Shown here: one piece after another, positions 1 to 7,432 of the stretch
Layout: each line of letters begins with the position of its first letter
How positions within the stretch are numbered: position 1 is the first letter of the stretch
Assembly: GCA_035267815.1 (NCBI GenBank)
Contig: DATFLK010000066.1
Coordinates: forward strand, 1-10,393
Origin: DATFLK01 sp035267815
GTDB lineage: Bacteria; Pseudomonadota; Zetaproteobacteria; Mariprofundales; Mariprofundaceae
Reading direction: 5' to 3'
Length of the DNA: 10,393 nucleotides
Translations under genes and position numbers: made by a program
The notes under the pieces: generated by a model
Seen by the model: only the letters and a program-made list of their open reading frames with translations
The model's database searches: none
What the model was told of the DNA's origin: nothing

Positions 1-407
1 CCGCCGGCATGGGCCATATCGACCACCTTACGCGTGGTCTCCACGTTGTACTCATAGGTGGAGGGGGTCTTCATGTCCGGCATCAGCGAGCCGTCCATCA
101 TCACCGACGTGAAGCCGGACTGGATGGAGCGCAGGCAGACGGCCGGTTCGGCGCCATGATCCTGATGCATGACCACCGGGATATGGGGATACTGCTCGAC
201 GGCAGCTTCGATCAGGTGGCGCAGGAATGCCTCGCCGGCGTATTTGCGGGCACCCGCGGAACCCTGCATGATCACGGGGCTGTTGGTCTCGTCAGCCGCC
301 TGCATGATCGAGTGTACCTGCTCCATGTTGTTGACGTTGAAGGCAGGCATGCCGAAAGAGTTTTCGGCCGCATAATCGAGTAGTTGTCGCATTGAAATCA
401 GAGCCAT
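1..407 (-). CDS. fba: Class II fructose-bisphosphate aldolase, Calvin-cycle type (3' end cut by window edge)
   Basis: Zn-dependent aldolase joining dihydroxyacetone phosphate and glyceraldehyde 3-phosphate into fructose 1,6-bisphosphate (in the CBB cycle also erythrose 4-phosphate into sedoheptulose bisphosphate). I translated the minus strand from the ATG at 407; 135 residues are visible before the edge. The N-terminus MALISMRQLL followed by PAFNVNN (21-27) is typical of the class II aldolase branch found with CBB genes (often cbbA). MQGSAG (47-52) is the phosphate-binding loop, and HQDH (81-84) carries the expected catalytic Asp83 and zinc ligand His84, equivalent to E. coli D109/H110. The start is fixed by a near-perfect AGGAGG seven bases upstream. 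It is the last visible gene of the minus-strand run, separated from pyk by an AT-rich gap that may hold its own promoter. The C-terminal half, with the remaining zinc ligands, is outside the window. Confidence 0.96.
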   Translation of the reverse strand, partial: MALISMRQLLDYAAENSFGMPAFNVNNMEQVHSIMQAADETNSPVIMQGSAGARKYAGEAFLRHLIEAAVEQYPHIPVVMHQDHGAEPAVCLRSIQSGFTSVMMDGSLMPDMKTPSTYEYNVETTRKVVDMAHAG

Positions 408-518
408 GGTACTTCCTCCTGAAAAAGTTTAACTATTTAAGCTGATATTGATCGTTTGTTCTAAAAAATGCAATTTTCCTTATGTTTCAAGTGGCTATAG
501 AGGGTGGTTTCGCCCCGG
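408..518 (-). promoter_or_regulatory. AT-rich pyk-fba intergenic region with weak promoter-like boxes
   Basis: This 111-bp gap is strikingly AT-rich against its GC-rich neighbours, as expected for a promoter or regulatory region. Read on the minus strand, a TTGAAA (485-490) lies 17 bp before TTTTTA (462-467), and a TTGCAT (468-473) lies 17 bp before CAATAT (445-450). Both pairs match sigma70 consensus poorly in one or both boxes, so no single promoter can be chosen. A symmetric TTAA-N4-TTAA (429-440) lies just upstream of the fba ribosome site and could be an operator. A separate fba transcription start is an inference from base composition and gene spacing. Confidence 0.4.
415..420 (-). promoter_or_regulatory. 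Strong ribosome binding site of fba
   Basis: AGGAGG on the minus strand, seven bases before the fba ATG. It is the closest match to the anti-Shine-Dalgarno sequence among the genes here and implies high translation of the aldolase. Confidence 0.85.
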
Positions 519-539
519 TCAATCGGTTTCACCCACCCT
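501..539 (-). other. Stem-loop overlapping the pyk stop codon
   Basis: AGGGTGG (501-507) and CCACCCT (533-539) are perfect 7-bp inverted arms. The 25-base loop contains a second small stem, CCG/CGG, around GTCAAT. The structure straddles the pyk stop (519-521). On the minus strand it is followed by CTATAGCC rather than a U-run, so it is not a canonical intrinsic terminator. It may stabilise the 3' end of pyk mRNA, act as a processing boundary before fba, or be chance. Confidence 0.35.
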
Positions 540-1964
540 GACGATCTGCATGCTGTTGGTCGCACCCGAACGTCCCATTGAGGTGCCGAGTGTGATGACG
601 ATCAGATCGCCCGGATCGGCCAGTCCGGCATCAACGAGGTGCTTCTCGGCATCGCGGATCGCCGCCTCACTGGCCTCGGCCGTGTAGCTGTTGTCATGCA
701 CGCGCGGTGTGACGTTGCGATAGAGCGAGACACGCCCACTGGTCGCGGGGAAAGGGGTCAGTGCATAGATCGGGACCTCACCCAGATGGCGGGACATGTA
801 GAGCGTGGTGTTGCCGCTGTGGGTATAGGCCGCGATCGCCTTGATCGGCATGATCTTGGCCGTATCCATGGCCATGCGCGCGATGCATTCGTCCACAGAC
901 TGCGGTTCACGCGGGCTGCGCGTCGTCATCGATGGCATGACGTTCTGCTTCTCGGTTTCGAGACAGGTTTGGTGCATGAATCGCACGGTCTCCACCGGAT
1001 AGTTGCCGCTGGCCGTCTCGCCCGAGAGCATGACAGCATCGGTGCCGTCCAGCACGGCGTTGGCCACATCGGAGACCTCGGCGCGGGTCGGAACCGGATT
1101 GGTGATCATCGACTCCATCATCTGCGTGGCAACGATGACCGGACAGAGGTGCTTCGGGGCCAGCCGCAGGATCCGTTTCTGGACCGGTGGCACGGCGGCA
1201 TCGCCGATCTCCACGCCCAGATCACCACGGGCCACCATCACCGCATCGGAGGCGTGCAGGATCTCCTCCAAGTTCTTGACCGCCTCGGCGCGCTCGATCT
1301 TGGCCACGATGCCGGCCTGACCGCCAGCCTTGTGGATCAGGTCGCGTGCCTCGTGGATATCCTCGGCAGAGCGGGGGAAGGAGATGGCGATGTAGTCCGC
1401 GCCCAGACGAACGGCGGTCTTGATGTCTTCCTTGTCCTTGTCAGTCAGGGCCTTGGCGGAGAGACCACCTCCGGCACGATTGATGCCCTTGTTGTTGGAG
1501 AGCTCGCCGCCATTGACGACGCTGCAGTGAATCTCGGCGCCCTCCACCTTCTCGACGTCCATGACGATCAGACCGTCGTTGAGCAGCAACCGGGCACCCG
1601 GTTCGACGTCGTCGACCAGCTTCTTGTAGGCGATGCCAACACGCCCGTCGTCACCATCTTCCAGCGGCAGGGCCGCATCGAGGATGAAGGACTGGCCCGG
1701 CTCCAGCCAGGTCTTGCCGGTCTTGAACTTGCCAATGCGGATCTTGGGGCCCTGCATGTCGGCCAGGACGCCGACGATGACCCCATGCCTGGCTGCGGCC
1801 TCGCGGACGGCCTCGGCACGATGGACATGGTCATCGGCGGTACCGTGCGAGAAATTGAGGCGAACAATGTTGACGCCTGCCTGGACCAGCTGATCCACAA
1901 CCTCGGGGGATTCGGAGGCAGGCCCCAGTGTAGCAACGATTTTAGTACGACGAATATTGCTCAC
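519..1964 (-). CDS. pyk: Pyruvate kinase, PykA-like
   Basis: Transfers phosphate from phosphoenolpyruvate to ADP, giving pyruvate and ATP; cytosolic, normally a homotetramer. The 481 residues match the length of E. coli PykA (480). Visible motifs are NFSHG (37-41), DMQGPKIR (69-76), the long PykA-type stretch SNNKGIN...GGGLSA (156-170), the catalytic-lysine segment IVAKIERAEAV with Lys222 and metal-binding Glu224, ARGDLGVE (245-252), and MLSGETA (312-318). Residues from about 350 form the C-terminal domain. The start codon is GTG at 1964-1962, overlapping the pgk stop as GTGA; an AGGAG lies about 11 bases upstream inside pgk. The overlap implies translational coupling to pgk. Its presence in a CBB-type cluster suggests it drains fixed carbon from PEP to pyruvate. 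All catalytic residues I can check are intact. Confidence 0.97.
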   Translation of the reverse strand: MSNIRRTKIVATLGPASESPEVVDQLVQAGVNIVRLNFSHGTADDHVHRAEAVREAAARHGVIVGVLADMQGPKIRIGKFKTGKTWLEPGQSFILDAALPLEDGDDGRVGIAYKKLVDDVEPGARLLLNDGLIVMDVEKVEGAEIHCSVVNGGELSNNKGINRAGGGLSAKALTDKDKEDIKTAVRLGADYIAISFPRSAEDIHEARDLIHKAGGQAGIVAKIERAEAVKNLEEILHASDAVMVARGDLGVEIGDAAVPPVQKRILRLAPKHLCPVIVATQMMESMITNPVPTRAEVSDVANAVLDGTDAVMLSGETASGNYPVETVRFMHQTCLETEKQNVMPSMTTRSPREPQSVDECIARMAMDTAKIMPIKAIAAYTHSGNTTLYMSRHLGEVPIYALTPFPATSGRVSLYRNVTPRVHDNSYTAEASEAAIRDAEKHLVDAGLADPGDLIVITLGTSMGRSGATNSMQIVRVGETD

Positions 1965-3142
1965 GATTTGGCACGCTCCTCTAGGATTGCAACGGCCGGC
2001 AGCTTCTTGCCCTCGAGGAACTCGAGGAAGGCGCCGCCGCCGGTGGAGATATAGGAAACCTTGTCGGCGATATCGTATTTGTCTACCGCGGCCAGTGTGT
2101 CACCACCGCCGGCGATCGAGAAGGCCGGGCTCTCGGCAATGGCCAGCGACAGCGCTTTGGTCCCTTCGCCGAACTGGTCGAACTCGAAGACGCCCACGGG
2201 ACCGTTCCAGACGATCGTGCCGGCGCTCTTCAGAAGCTCAGCATACTGCCTAGCGGTGTCGGGACCGATATCGAAGATCATGTCGTCGTCGGCGACCTCG
2301 TCGACCTTCTTGACGGTCGCTTCGGCTGACTCGGAGAACTCCTTGCCCACCACGACGTCGGTCGGCACCGGGATCTCGCCGCCCTTGGCACGGGCTGCCT
2401 CCATCAGGCGCTTGGCCTCGGGGATCAGATCCTCTTCGTAGAGTGACTTTCCGACGTTGTGGCCGGCCGCGGCGATGAAGGTATTGGCAATGCCGCCGCC
2501 GACGATCAGCTGGTCGACGATCGTGGAGAGCGAATCAAGCACGGTCAGCTTGGTGGATACCTTGGAGCCGCCGACGATAGCCGCCATCGGCCGCTTCGGG
2601 GCATCGAGCGCTTTGCCCAGTGCGTCGAGTTCGGCGGCGAGCAGCGGACCGGCGCAGGCTACCGGCGCGAAGCGGGCGACGCCGTGCGTCGAGGCCTGGG
2701 CGCGGTGAGAGGTGCCGAAGGCGTCCATCACGTAGATGTCGCACAGGGCGGCGTACTTCTTCGAGAGGTCCTCGTTGTTCTTCTTCTCGCCATTGTTGAA
2801 ACGGACATTCTCAAGGATGACGACATCGCCGTCATTCATCTCGGGGGCACTGTCGAGGTAACCCGTGACCAGCCTGACCTCCTTGTCGAGCAGGCCGGAG
2901 AGGTGGTCGGCGACCGGCTTCAGAGAGAACTCCTCGGCATACTCACCCTCGGTGGGGCGGCCCAGATGGGACATCAGCATCACACGGGCACCGGCCTTCA
3001 CGGCGTGCTCGATGGTCGGCAGGCTGGCGCGGATGCGCTTGTCGGAGGTGACTTTCCCGTTCTTGATGGGGACATTGAGGTCCTGACGGATCAGCACACG
3101 CTGGGCCGACAGGTCCAGATCGGTCATCTTGATTACGGACAT
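1961..3142 (-). CDS. pgk: Phosphoglycerate kinase
   Basis: Reversible phosphotransfer between 1,3-bisphosphoglycerate and ADP; it runs toward 1,3-bisphosphoglycerate in carbon fixation and gluconeogenesis. At 393 residues it is of normal monomeric Pgk length. Seen in order are RQDLNVP (19-25), SHLGRP (58-63), ENVRFNNGE (111-119) and DAFGTSHR (140-147) in the N-terminal substrate domain; GGSKVSTK (191-198) starts the nucleotide domain, followed by WNGPVGVFE (312-320) and GGGDT (345-349). The protein begins MSVIKMTDLDL and ends LEERAKS, very like E. coli Pgk, supporting a gamma-like lineage. The ATG at 3142 is preceded by AAGGAG (3154-3159) with an 11-base spacer. The stop overlaps the pyk GTG by four bases. 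The 136-bp gap to gap holds a hairpin and an AT-rich inverted repeat, so pgk-pyk may be expressed differently from gap. Confidence 0.98.
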   Translation of the reverse strand: MSVIKMTDLDLSAQRVLIRQDLNVPIKNGKVTSDKRIRASLPTIEHAVKAGARVMLMSHLGRPTEGEYAEEFSLKPVADHLSGLLDKEVRLVTGYLDSAPEMNDGDVVILENVRFNNGEKKNNEDLSKKYAALCDIYVMDAFGTSHRAQASTHGVARFAPVACAGPLLAAELDALGKALDAPKRPMAAIVGGSKVSTKLTVLDSLSTIVDQLIVGGGIANTFIAAAGHNVGKSLYEEDLIPEAKRLMEAARAKGGEIPVPTDVVVGKEFSESAEATVKKVDEVADDDMIFDIGPDTARQYAELLKSAGTIVWNGPVGVFEFDQFGEGTKALSLAIAESPAFSIAGGGDTLAAVDKYDIADKVSYISTGGGAFLEFLEGKKLPAVAILEERAKS

Positions 3143-3165
3143 GGTTTCGTTTTCTCCTTGTAGCT

Positions 3166-3223
3166 ATTGAAAATATTTTGCTAAATCACTGCCTCTGCAG
3201 CGGCTTAACGAAATGTTTTCAAT
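3166..3223. repeat. AT-rich imperfect inverted repeat upstream of pgk
   Basis: ATTGAAAATATTT (3166-3178) and AAATGTTTTCAAT (3211-3223) are inverted copies, 12 of 13 positions matching, separated by 32 bases. They sit 24 to 81 bases upstream of the pgk start in an AT-rich island. The arms could pair in RNA, or be two half-sites for a dimeric regulator. No convincing -35/-10 pair was found around them. Confidence 0.5.
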
Positions 3224-3241
3224 CCATTCCCGCGAGGGAGA

Positions 3242-3266
3242 GGGAGGGGCGATGAGCGCCCCTCCC
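3242..3266 (-). terminator. Perfect GC-rich stem-loop between gap and pgk
   Basis: GGGAGGGGCG (3242-3251) and CGCCCCTCCC (3257-3266) are perfect 10-bp arms around the loop ATGAG. The stem begins 12 bases after the gap stop codon, where a terminator or an mRNA-end stabiliser is expected. Neither strand has a U-run after it (minus strand continues TCTCCCTCGCGGG), so full intrinsic termination is doubtful. Partial termination, protection of the gap 3' end, or an RNase processing site separating gap from pgk are the likelier roles. Confidence 0.5.
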
Positions 3267-3278
3267 GCAGGGTTCCCT

Positions 3279-4277
3279 TTACCCGGCGACGTGCCGGACC
3301 ATGCGCATCATGTTGCAGGTATAGCCGTACTCGTTGTCGTACCAGCTCACCACCTTGATGAAGGTGCCGTCCAGTGCGATACCGGCGCCGGCATCGAAGG
3401 TCGACGGTGCGGCGTTACCACGGAAGTCGGTGGAAACCACCTTTTCGTCGGTATAACCGAGCACACCCTTCAGCTCGCCTTCGGAGGCGGCCTTCATGGC
3501 TGCGCAGATGTCGTCATAGGAGGCATCGCTGTTCAGCTCGGCCGTCAGGTCGACGACGGAGACATCCGAGGTCGGCACGCGGAAGGCCATGCCGGTCAGT
3601 TTGCCGTTCAGGTCCGGAAGCACCTTGCCGACGGCCTTAGCTGCACCCGTGGAGGAGGGGATAATGTTCTCCAGGATACCACGACCGCCGCGCCAGTCCT
3701 TCATCGACGGACCGTCGACGGTTTTCTGGGTGGCCGTGGCGGCGTGCACCGTGGTCATCAGGCCGCGCTTGATGCCGAACTTGTCGTGCAGCACCTTGGC
3801 GACCGGCGCCAGACAGTTGGTGGTGCAGGATGCGGCCGAGATGATTGTCTGGCCGGCATAGGTCTCGTGGTTGACGCCGTAGACGAACATCGGCGTGGCA
3901 TCCTTGGAAGGGGCGGACTGCACCACCTTCTTGGCACCGGCGTCGATGTGTTTCTGGCAGGTCTCCTCGGTCAGGAAGAAGCCAGTGCACTCGAGCACGA
4001 CGTCCACATCGACCTCGTTCCACTTCAGGTTGGCCGGATCGCGCTCGGCGGTCAGGCGGATGGTGTTGCCGTCGACGACCAGGTTGTCGCCGCTGACTGA
4101 GACGTCACCGCCGAAACGGCCATGCACGGAATCGAACTTCAACATGTAGGCCAGATAGTCGGCCTCCAGCAGATCGTTGATGGCGACCACCTGCATCTCC
4201 GGAAAATCCTTGGCGATGGCGCGGAAGGCCATGCGACCGATGCGGCCGAAGCCATTGATACCAACTCGTATAGTCAT
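3279..4277 (-). CDS. gap: Glyceraldehyde-3-phosphate dehydrogenase, NAD-type (GapA-like)
   Basis: Interconverts glyceraldehyde 3-phosphate and 1,3-bisphosphoglycerate; it works in the reductive direction in the CBB cycle. The 332 residues are standard length. The Rossmann start VGINGFGRIGR (5-15), the catalytic segment SCTTNC with Cys151, His178 in TTVHA, and WYDNEYGY near the C-terminus are all present. The sequence AINDLL with Asp35 after the second strand is the signature of NAD preference, because the Asp holds the adenosine ribose and disfavours NADP. Long identical-looking stretches such as KTVDGPSMKDWRGGRG put it in the E. coli GapA clade, not the GapB/Epd clade. The ATG at 4277 has GGAGG (4284-4288) six bases upstream. 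It lies 33 bp after tkt, so co-transcription is likely, and is followed by a strong hairpin before pgk. Confidence 0.97.
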   Translation of the reverse strand: MTIRVGINGFGRIGRMAFRAIAKDFPEMQVVAINDLLEADYLAYMLKFDSVHGRFGGDVSVSGDNLVVDGNTIRLTAERDPANLKWNEVDVDVVLECTGFFLTEETCQKHIDAGAKKVVQSAPSKDATPMFVYGVNHETYAGQTIISAASCTTNCLAPVAKVLHDKFGIKRGLMTTVHAATATQKTVDGPSMKDWRGGRGILENIIPSSTGAAKAVGKVLPDLNGKLTGMAFRVPTSDVSVVDLTAELNSDASYDDICAAMKAASEGELKGVLGYTDEKVVSTDFRGNAAPSTFDAGAGIALDGTFIKVVSWYDNEYGYTCNMMRMVRHVAG

Positions 4278-4310
4278 GTTAATCCTCCGTTGTTTCGATA
4301 GTAAAAGACG

Positions 4311-6305
4311 TTAAAAAAGCTCGGAGACGGTGTTCACCACGTTGTCGACGGTGAAGCCGAACTCCTTGAACAGTTCGCCGGCCGGTGCCGATTCGCCGAA
4401 GCGGTTGAGGCCGATCACCTTCCCCTCCAGGCCGACATACTTGTGCCAGAAGTCGGTGACACCCGCCTCGACGGCGGCACGCTTGGTCACGGACGCCGGC
4501 AGTACCGATTCACGATAGGCCGCATCCTGGGCATCGAAGATCTCGCTGCACGGTATGGAGACGACGCGAACCTTGCGGCCCTGCTCGACCAGCTTTGCCT
4601 GGGCATCCATGGCCAGCTGCACCTCGGAACCGGTGGCGATGATGATCGCTTCCGGCGTGCCGTCGCAGTCCGAGAGGATGTAGCCACCGCGAGCGATGTC
4701 CGCCACCTGCGCGTCGGTATACTCCTGACAGGGCAGACCCTGACGGGAGAAGATGAGGCAACTCGGGCCATCGGTACGCTCGATGGCGCTTCTCCATGCC
4801 ACGGCCGATTCCACCGCGTCACAGGGACGCCAGGTCCGCATGTTGGGGATCAGGCGCAACGTCGAGATCTGCTCGACCGGCTGGTGGGTCGGGCCATCCT
4901 CGCCCAGTCCGATGGAGTCATGCGTATAGACGAAGATCGACTGGATCTTCATCAGTGCGGCCATGCGCAGGGCGTTGCGGGCATACTCGGAGAACATCAG
5001 GAAGGTACCGCCGAACGGAATAATGCCACCGTGCAGTGCCATGCCGTTGATGGCAGCGCTCATGCCGAATTCGCGAACGCCCCAGTGGACGTAGTTGCCC
5101 GCCGGTGTCTCCTTGGAGAAGGCCACCGCCTCGGGCCACTTGGTGTTGTTGGAGGGGGCGAGATCGGCAGAGCCGCCCACCAGCTCCGGCAGGGCCTTGG
5201 CGAAGGTGCCGATGGTCTTGCCGGAGGCGACACGGCTGGCCCAACCGGGCTTCTCGGCGCGCAGCTCGTTGATCCATGCGGTGGCCGCTTCTTCCCAGTT
5301 GTCCGGCAGTGCGCCATTGATGCGACGCTCGAACTCTGCGGCCAGTTCCGGATGTTCGGCACGGTAGGCCTCAAAGCGCGATTCCCAGTTGGATTGTGAG
5401 GTGCTGCCCTTGCTCTTGGCGTCCCAGCCGGCGTAGACATCCTCGGGGATCACGAAGGGCTCATACTCCCAGCCCAGCTCCTTGCGAACCAGGGCGACCT
5501 CCTCGTCACCGAGGGCGGCGCCGTGGCAGTCATGGCTGCCCGCCTTGTTGGGAGAGCCGTAACCGATGACAGTCTTGCAGCAGATCAGGGTCGGCTTGCC
5601 GGTCTCGGCGCGCGCCGTCTCGATGGCCTGCTTGATCTCGTCGGCGTCGTGGCCGTTGACGTTGGGGATCACCTGCCAGCCATAGGCCTCGAAGCGCTTC
5701 ACCGTATCGTCGGTGAACCACCCCTCAACTTCGCCGTCGATGGAGATGCCGTTGTCGTCGTAGAAGGCGATCAGCTTGCCCAGACCGAGGGTGCCGGCCA
5801 GTGAGCAGGCCTCATGCGAGATGCCCTCCATCATGCAGCCGTCGCCCAGGAAGACGTAGGTGTGGTGATCGACAATGTCGTGGCCGGGTCGGTTGAACTG
5901 GCCGGCCAGCATCGCCTCGGCGATGGCCATGCCGACGCCGTTGGTGATGCCCTGGCCGAGCGGGCCGGTGGTGGTCTCGATGCCCGGCGCATAACCGTAC
6001 TCCGGGTGGCCCGGTGTCTTCGAGTGCAGCTGGCGGAAACGCTTGATCTCGTCCATCGGCAGGTCGTAGCCGGTCAGGTGCAGCAGGGAGTAGATCAGCA
6101 TGGAGCCGTGGCCGTTGGACAGGATGAAACGGTCGCGGTCGGCCCAGCCGGGGTTGGCGGGGTTGTGCTTCATGTAGTCGTTCCACAGCACCTCGGCGAT
6201 GTCTGCCATGCCCATCGGGGCGCCGGGATGGCCGGAATTGGCCTTCTGGACCGCGTCCATGGACAGGACGCGGATGGCGTTGGCTAATTCTTTACGGGTC
6301 GTCAT
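4311..6305 (-). CDS. tkt: Transketolase
   Basis: Thiamine-diphosphate enzyme moving two-carbon ketol units between sugar phosphates, for the pentose phosphate pathway and ribulose-5-phosphate regeneration. At 664 residues it matches E. coli TktA (663). Catalytic and cofactor residues line up with the E. coli enzyme: His26, His66 and His100, the ThDP/metal motif GDGCMMEG (154-161) with Asp155 and Asn185, His261, the central Glu412 in VREFGM that activates ThDP, and Asp470/His474 near the donor site. Order is PP domain (1 to ~320), Pyr domain (~350-530), C-terminal domain (~540-664). The ATG at 6305 has AGAGG seven bases upstream and lies behind an unusual A-rich leader. It sits between glpX and gap, the arrangement expected for CBB regeneration genes, though the same protein would serve the pentose phosphate pathway. 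Confidence 0.97.
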   Translation of the reverse strand: MTTRKELANAIRVLSMDAVQKANSGHPGAPMGMADIAEVLWNDYMKHNPANPGWADRDRFILSNGHGSMLIYSLLHLTGYDLPMDEIKRFRQLHSKTPGHPEYGYAPGIETTTGPLGQGITNGVGMAIAEAMLAGQFNRPGHDIVDHHTYVFLGDGCMMEGISHEACSLAGTLGLGKLIAFYDDNGISIDGEVEGWFTDDTVKRFEAYGWQVIPNVNGHDADEIKQAIETARAETGKPTLICCKTVIGYGSPNKAGSHDCHGAALGDEEVALVRKELGWEYEPFVIPEDVYAGWDAKSKGSTSQSNWESRFEAYRAEHPELAAEFERRINGALPDNWEEAATAWINELRAEKPGWASRVASGKTIGTFAKALPELVGGSADLAPSNNTKWPEAVAFSKETPAGNYVHWGVREFGMSAAINGMALHGGIIPFGGTFLMFSEYARNALRMAALMKIQSIFVYTHDSIGLGEDGPTHQPVEQISTLRLIPNMRTWRPCDAVESAVAWRSAIERTDGPSCLIFSRQGLPCQEYTDAQVADIARGGYILSDCDGTPEAIIIATGSEVQLAMDAQAKLVEQGRKVRVVSIPCSEIFDAQDAAYRESVLPASVTKRAAVEAGVTDFWHKYVGLEGKVIGLNRFGESAPAGELFKEFGFTVDNVVNTVSELF

Positions 6306-6312
6306 GATGATT

Positions 6313-6335
6313 CCTCTCTCTTTTTTTGTTTTTTT
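6313..6335 (-). promoter_or_regulatory. Homopurine A-tract leader and ribosome site of tkt
   Basis: The minus strand reads two runs of seven A separated by one C, then GAGAGAGG and the tkt start seven bases later. An unstructured A-rich stretch next to a moderate Shine-Dalgarno is a known type of translational enhancer (ribosomal protein S1 binding). The runs follow no hairpin, so this is not a terminator. Confidence 0.5.
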
Positions 6336-6363
6336 CTGGATAGGTAAAGGGTTCTCGTGCGAT

Positions 6364-7323
6364 TCAGCCGTCGACGTGCATGGTGGTTTCGATGCGACGC
6401 ATGTTGCCCAGGTGGCCGGAGAGCACGACGGTGTCAGTGGTCATGAACCGGCCGCCCTCGTCGCGGCCACTCTTGACGTGACGGACGTAGGCGCCGCTTG
6501 TCAGTCCGGTGGCGATGAACAGCACATCGTCGCTGGTCACCAGCTCGTCCCGGGTCAGGATGGTTTCGGTATCCACACCCTCGGCCTTGCAGGCCTCGAT
6601 CTCGTGCGACTTTTGAGGGGCCATGCGGCCGAACATCTCGGCGCCCAGGGCGCGCGCGGCACAGGCCGTCACGATACCTTCCGGCGTGCCGCCGATGCCC
6701 AGCAGGGCGTCGCAGCCCATGTTCAGGACAGCTTGGATGGCGCCGTTGACGTCGCCGTCGGTGGCCAGGCGCACCTTGGCGCCGGCAGCGTAGATCTCCG
6801 AGATCAACTGGTCGTGGCGCGGCTTCTTCAGCACGAAGACCTTCAGCTCGCTAACCTCCTTGCCCAGCGCGTCGGCCAGCTGCTTCAGGCGGTCGGCGAC
6901 CGGGGCCTGGGGGTCGATCTTGCCGCGTGCGGCGCGCGGGTAGACCTGCTTGTCCATGTAGAAACAGGCGCCGGGGCGGTACATGCTGCCGGCCGGGGCA
7001 GCCGCCAGCGTGCAGATGGAGCCTGGCATGTCCGTGGCGAAGAGGTTGGTCCCCTCGATCGGATCGACTGCGATGTCAATCTCCGGGCCGGTGCCCGTGC
7101 CGACTGTTTCGCCGTCATAAAGGGCCGGGGCCTCGTCCTTGGCGCCTTCGCCGATGACCACGACGCCGCGCATCGTCACATTGTTGATGCAGGAGCGCAT
7201 CGCGTCCACGGCCAGGCCGTCACCTTCGTCCTTCTGGCCGGAGCCGATAAACGGTGCGCAGGCGCGCGCAGCGGCTTCAGTGACTTCCACAAGCGGTAGT
7301 TCGAGGCTCGACAGGTCTGACAT
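6364..7323 (-). CDS. glpX: Class II fructose-1,6-bisphosphatase (GlpX type), possibly also sedoheptulose-bisphosphatase
   Basis: Hydrolyses fructose 1,6-bisphosphate to fructose 6-phosphate; GlpX-type enzymes of several autotrophs also take sedoheptulose 1,7-bisphosphate. Counting from the start chosen here gives 319 residues, near E. coli GlpX (336). The metal/substrate residues match: Asp35 (GDG), Glu59 (IGEG, 57-60), DPIEGT (87-92) with Asp87 and Glu90, and Glu215 in GGTPEG (211-216). KKPRHD (166-171) is also conserved. I prefer the ATG at 7321-7323 because AAGGGG lies five bases upstream; an in-frame ATG at 7371 would add 16 residues but has no ribosome site and lies in a hairpin loop. 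It is probably the first gene of the glpX-tkt-gap unit. Dual SBPase activity is inferred from the CBB-like neighbourhood, not seen directly. Confidence 0.95.
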   Translation of the reverse strand: MSDLSSLELPLVEVTEAAARACAPFIGSGQKDEGDGLAVDAMRSCINNVTMRGVVVIGEGAKDEAPALYDGETVGTGTGPEIDIAVDPIEGTNLFATDMPGSICTLAAAPAGSMYRPGACFYMDKQVYPRAARGKIDPQAPVADRLKQLADALGKEVSELKVFVLKKPRHDQLISEIYAAGAKVRLATDGDVNGAIQAVLNMGCDALLGIGGTPEGIVTACAARALGAEMFGRMAPQKSHEIEACKAEGVDTETILTRDELVTSDDVLFIATGLTSGAYVRHVKSGRDEGGRFMTTDTVVLSGHLGNMRRIETTMHVDG

Positions 7324-7328
7324 AGGTT

Positions 7329-7334
7329 CCCCTT
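7329..7334 (-). promoter_or_regulatory. Ribosome binding site fixing the glpX start
   Basis: AAGGGG on the minus strand, five bases before the ATG at 7323. Its presence here and absence before the upstream in-frame ATG at 7371 decides the shorter protein. Confidence 0.65.
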
Positions 7335-7356
7335 CCCCCTGAAATCGGTGTGTGTC

Positions 7357-7381
7357 CGCCCCCATCACCATAACAGGGGCG
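7357..7381 (-). other. Stem-loop in the glpX leader
   Basis: CGCCCC (7357-7362) and GGGGCG (7376-7381) are perfect 6-bp arms around a 13-base loop. On the minus strand it lies upstream of the glpX ribosome site, inside the probable 5' untranslated leader. It could tune translation or mRNA stability, or mark the end of the upstream phosphatase transcript. No U-run follows. Confidence 0.3.
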
Positions 7382-7403
7382 CATTTGTGATGAAAGGCGG
7401 CGG

Positions 7404-7432
7404 ATAATAACGTTTTTGGCTCTGGGATGCGA
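7404..7432 (-). promoter_or_regulatory. Possible glpX promoter
   Basis: In the 139-bp gap between the phosphatase stop and glpX, the minus strand carries TATTAT (7404-7409), five of six bases matching the sigma70 -10 box. The position 17 bp upstream reads TCGCAT, a poor -35 box. A promoter here would give a leader of about 75 bases containing the stem-loop at 7357-7381. The weak -35 suggests activator dependence if the site is real. Confidence 0.28.

Noticed and set aside
639..2054. Long plus-strand open frame opposite pyk and the end of pgk (471 codons), and similar frames opposite gap, tkt and glpX
   Set aside because: Translations are His/Arg/Gly-rich low-complexity text without recognisable motifs, as expected from the antisense of GC-rich coding DNA. 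The minus-strand genes have complete family motifs.
6313..6335. T-run on the plus strand as an intrinsic terminator
   Set aside because: No GC-rich hairpin precedes it, and no plus-strand gene ends there.
7324..7371. N-terminal extension of glpX from an in-frame ATG at 7371
   Set aside because: No ribosome site precedes it, it lies in a predicted hairpin loop, and the 16 extra residues do not resemble GlpX N-termini. The ATG at 7323 has a good AAGGGG.
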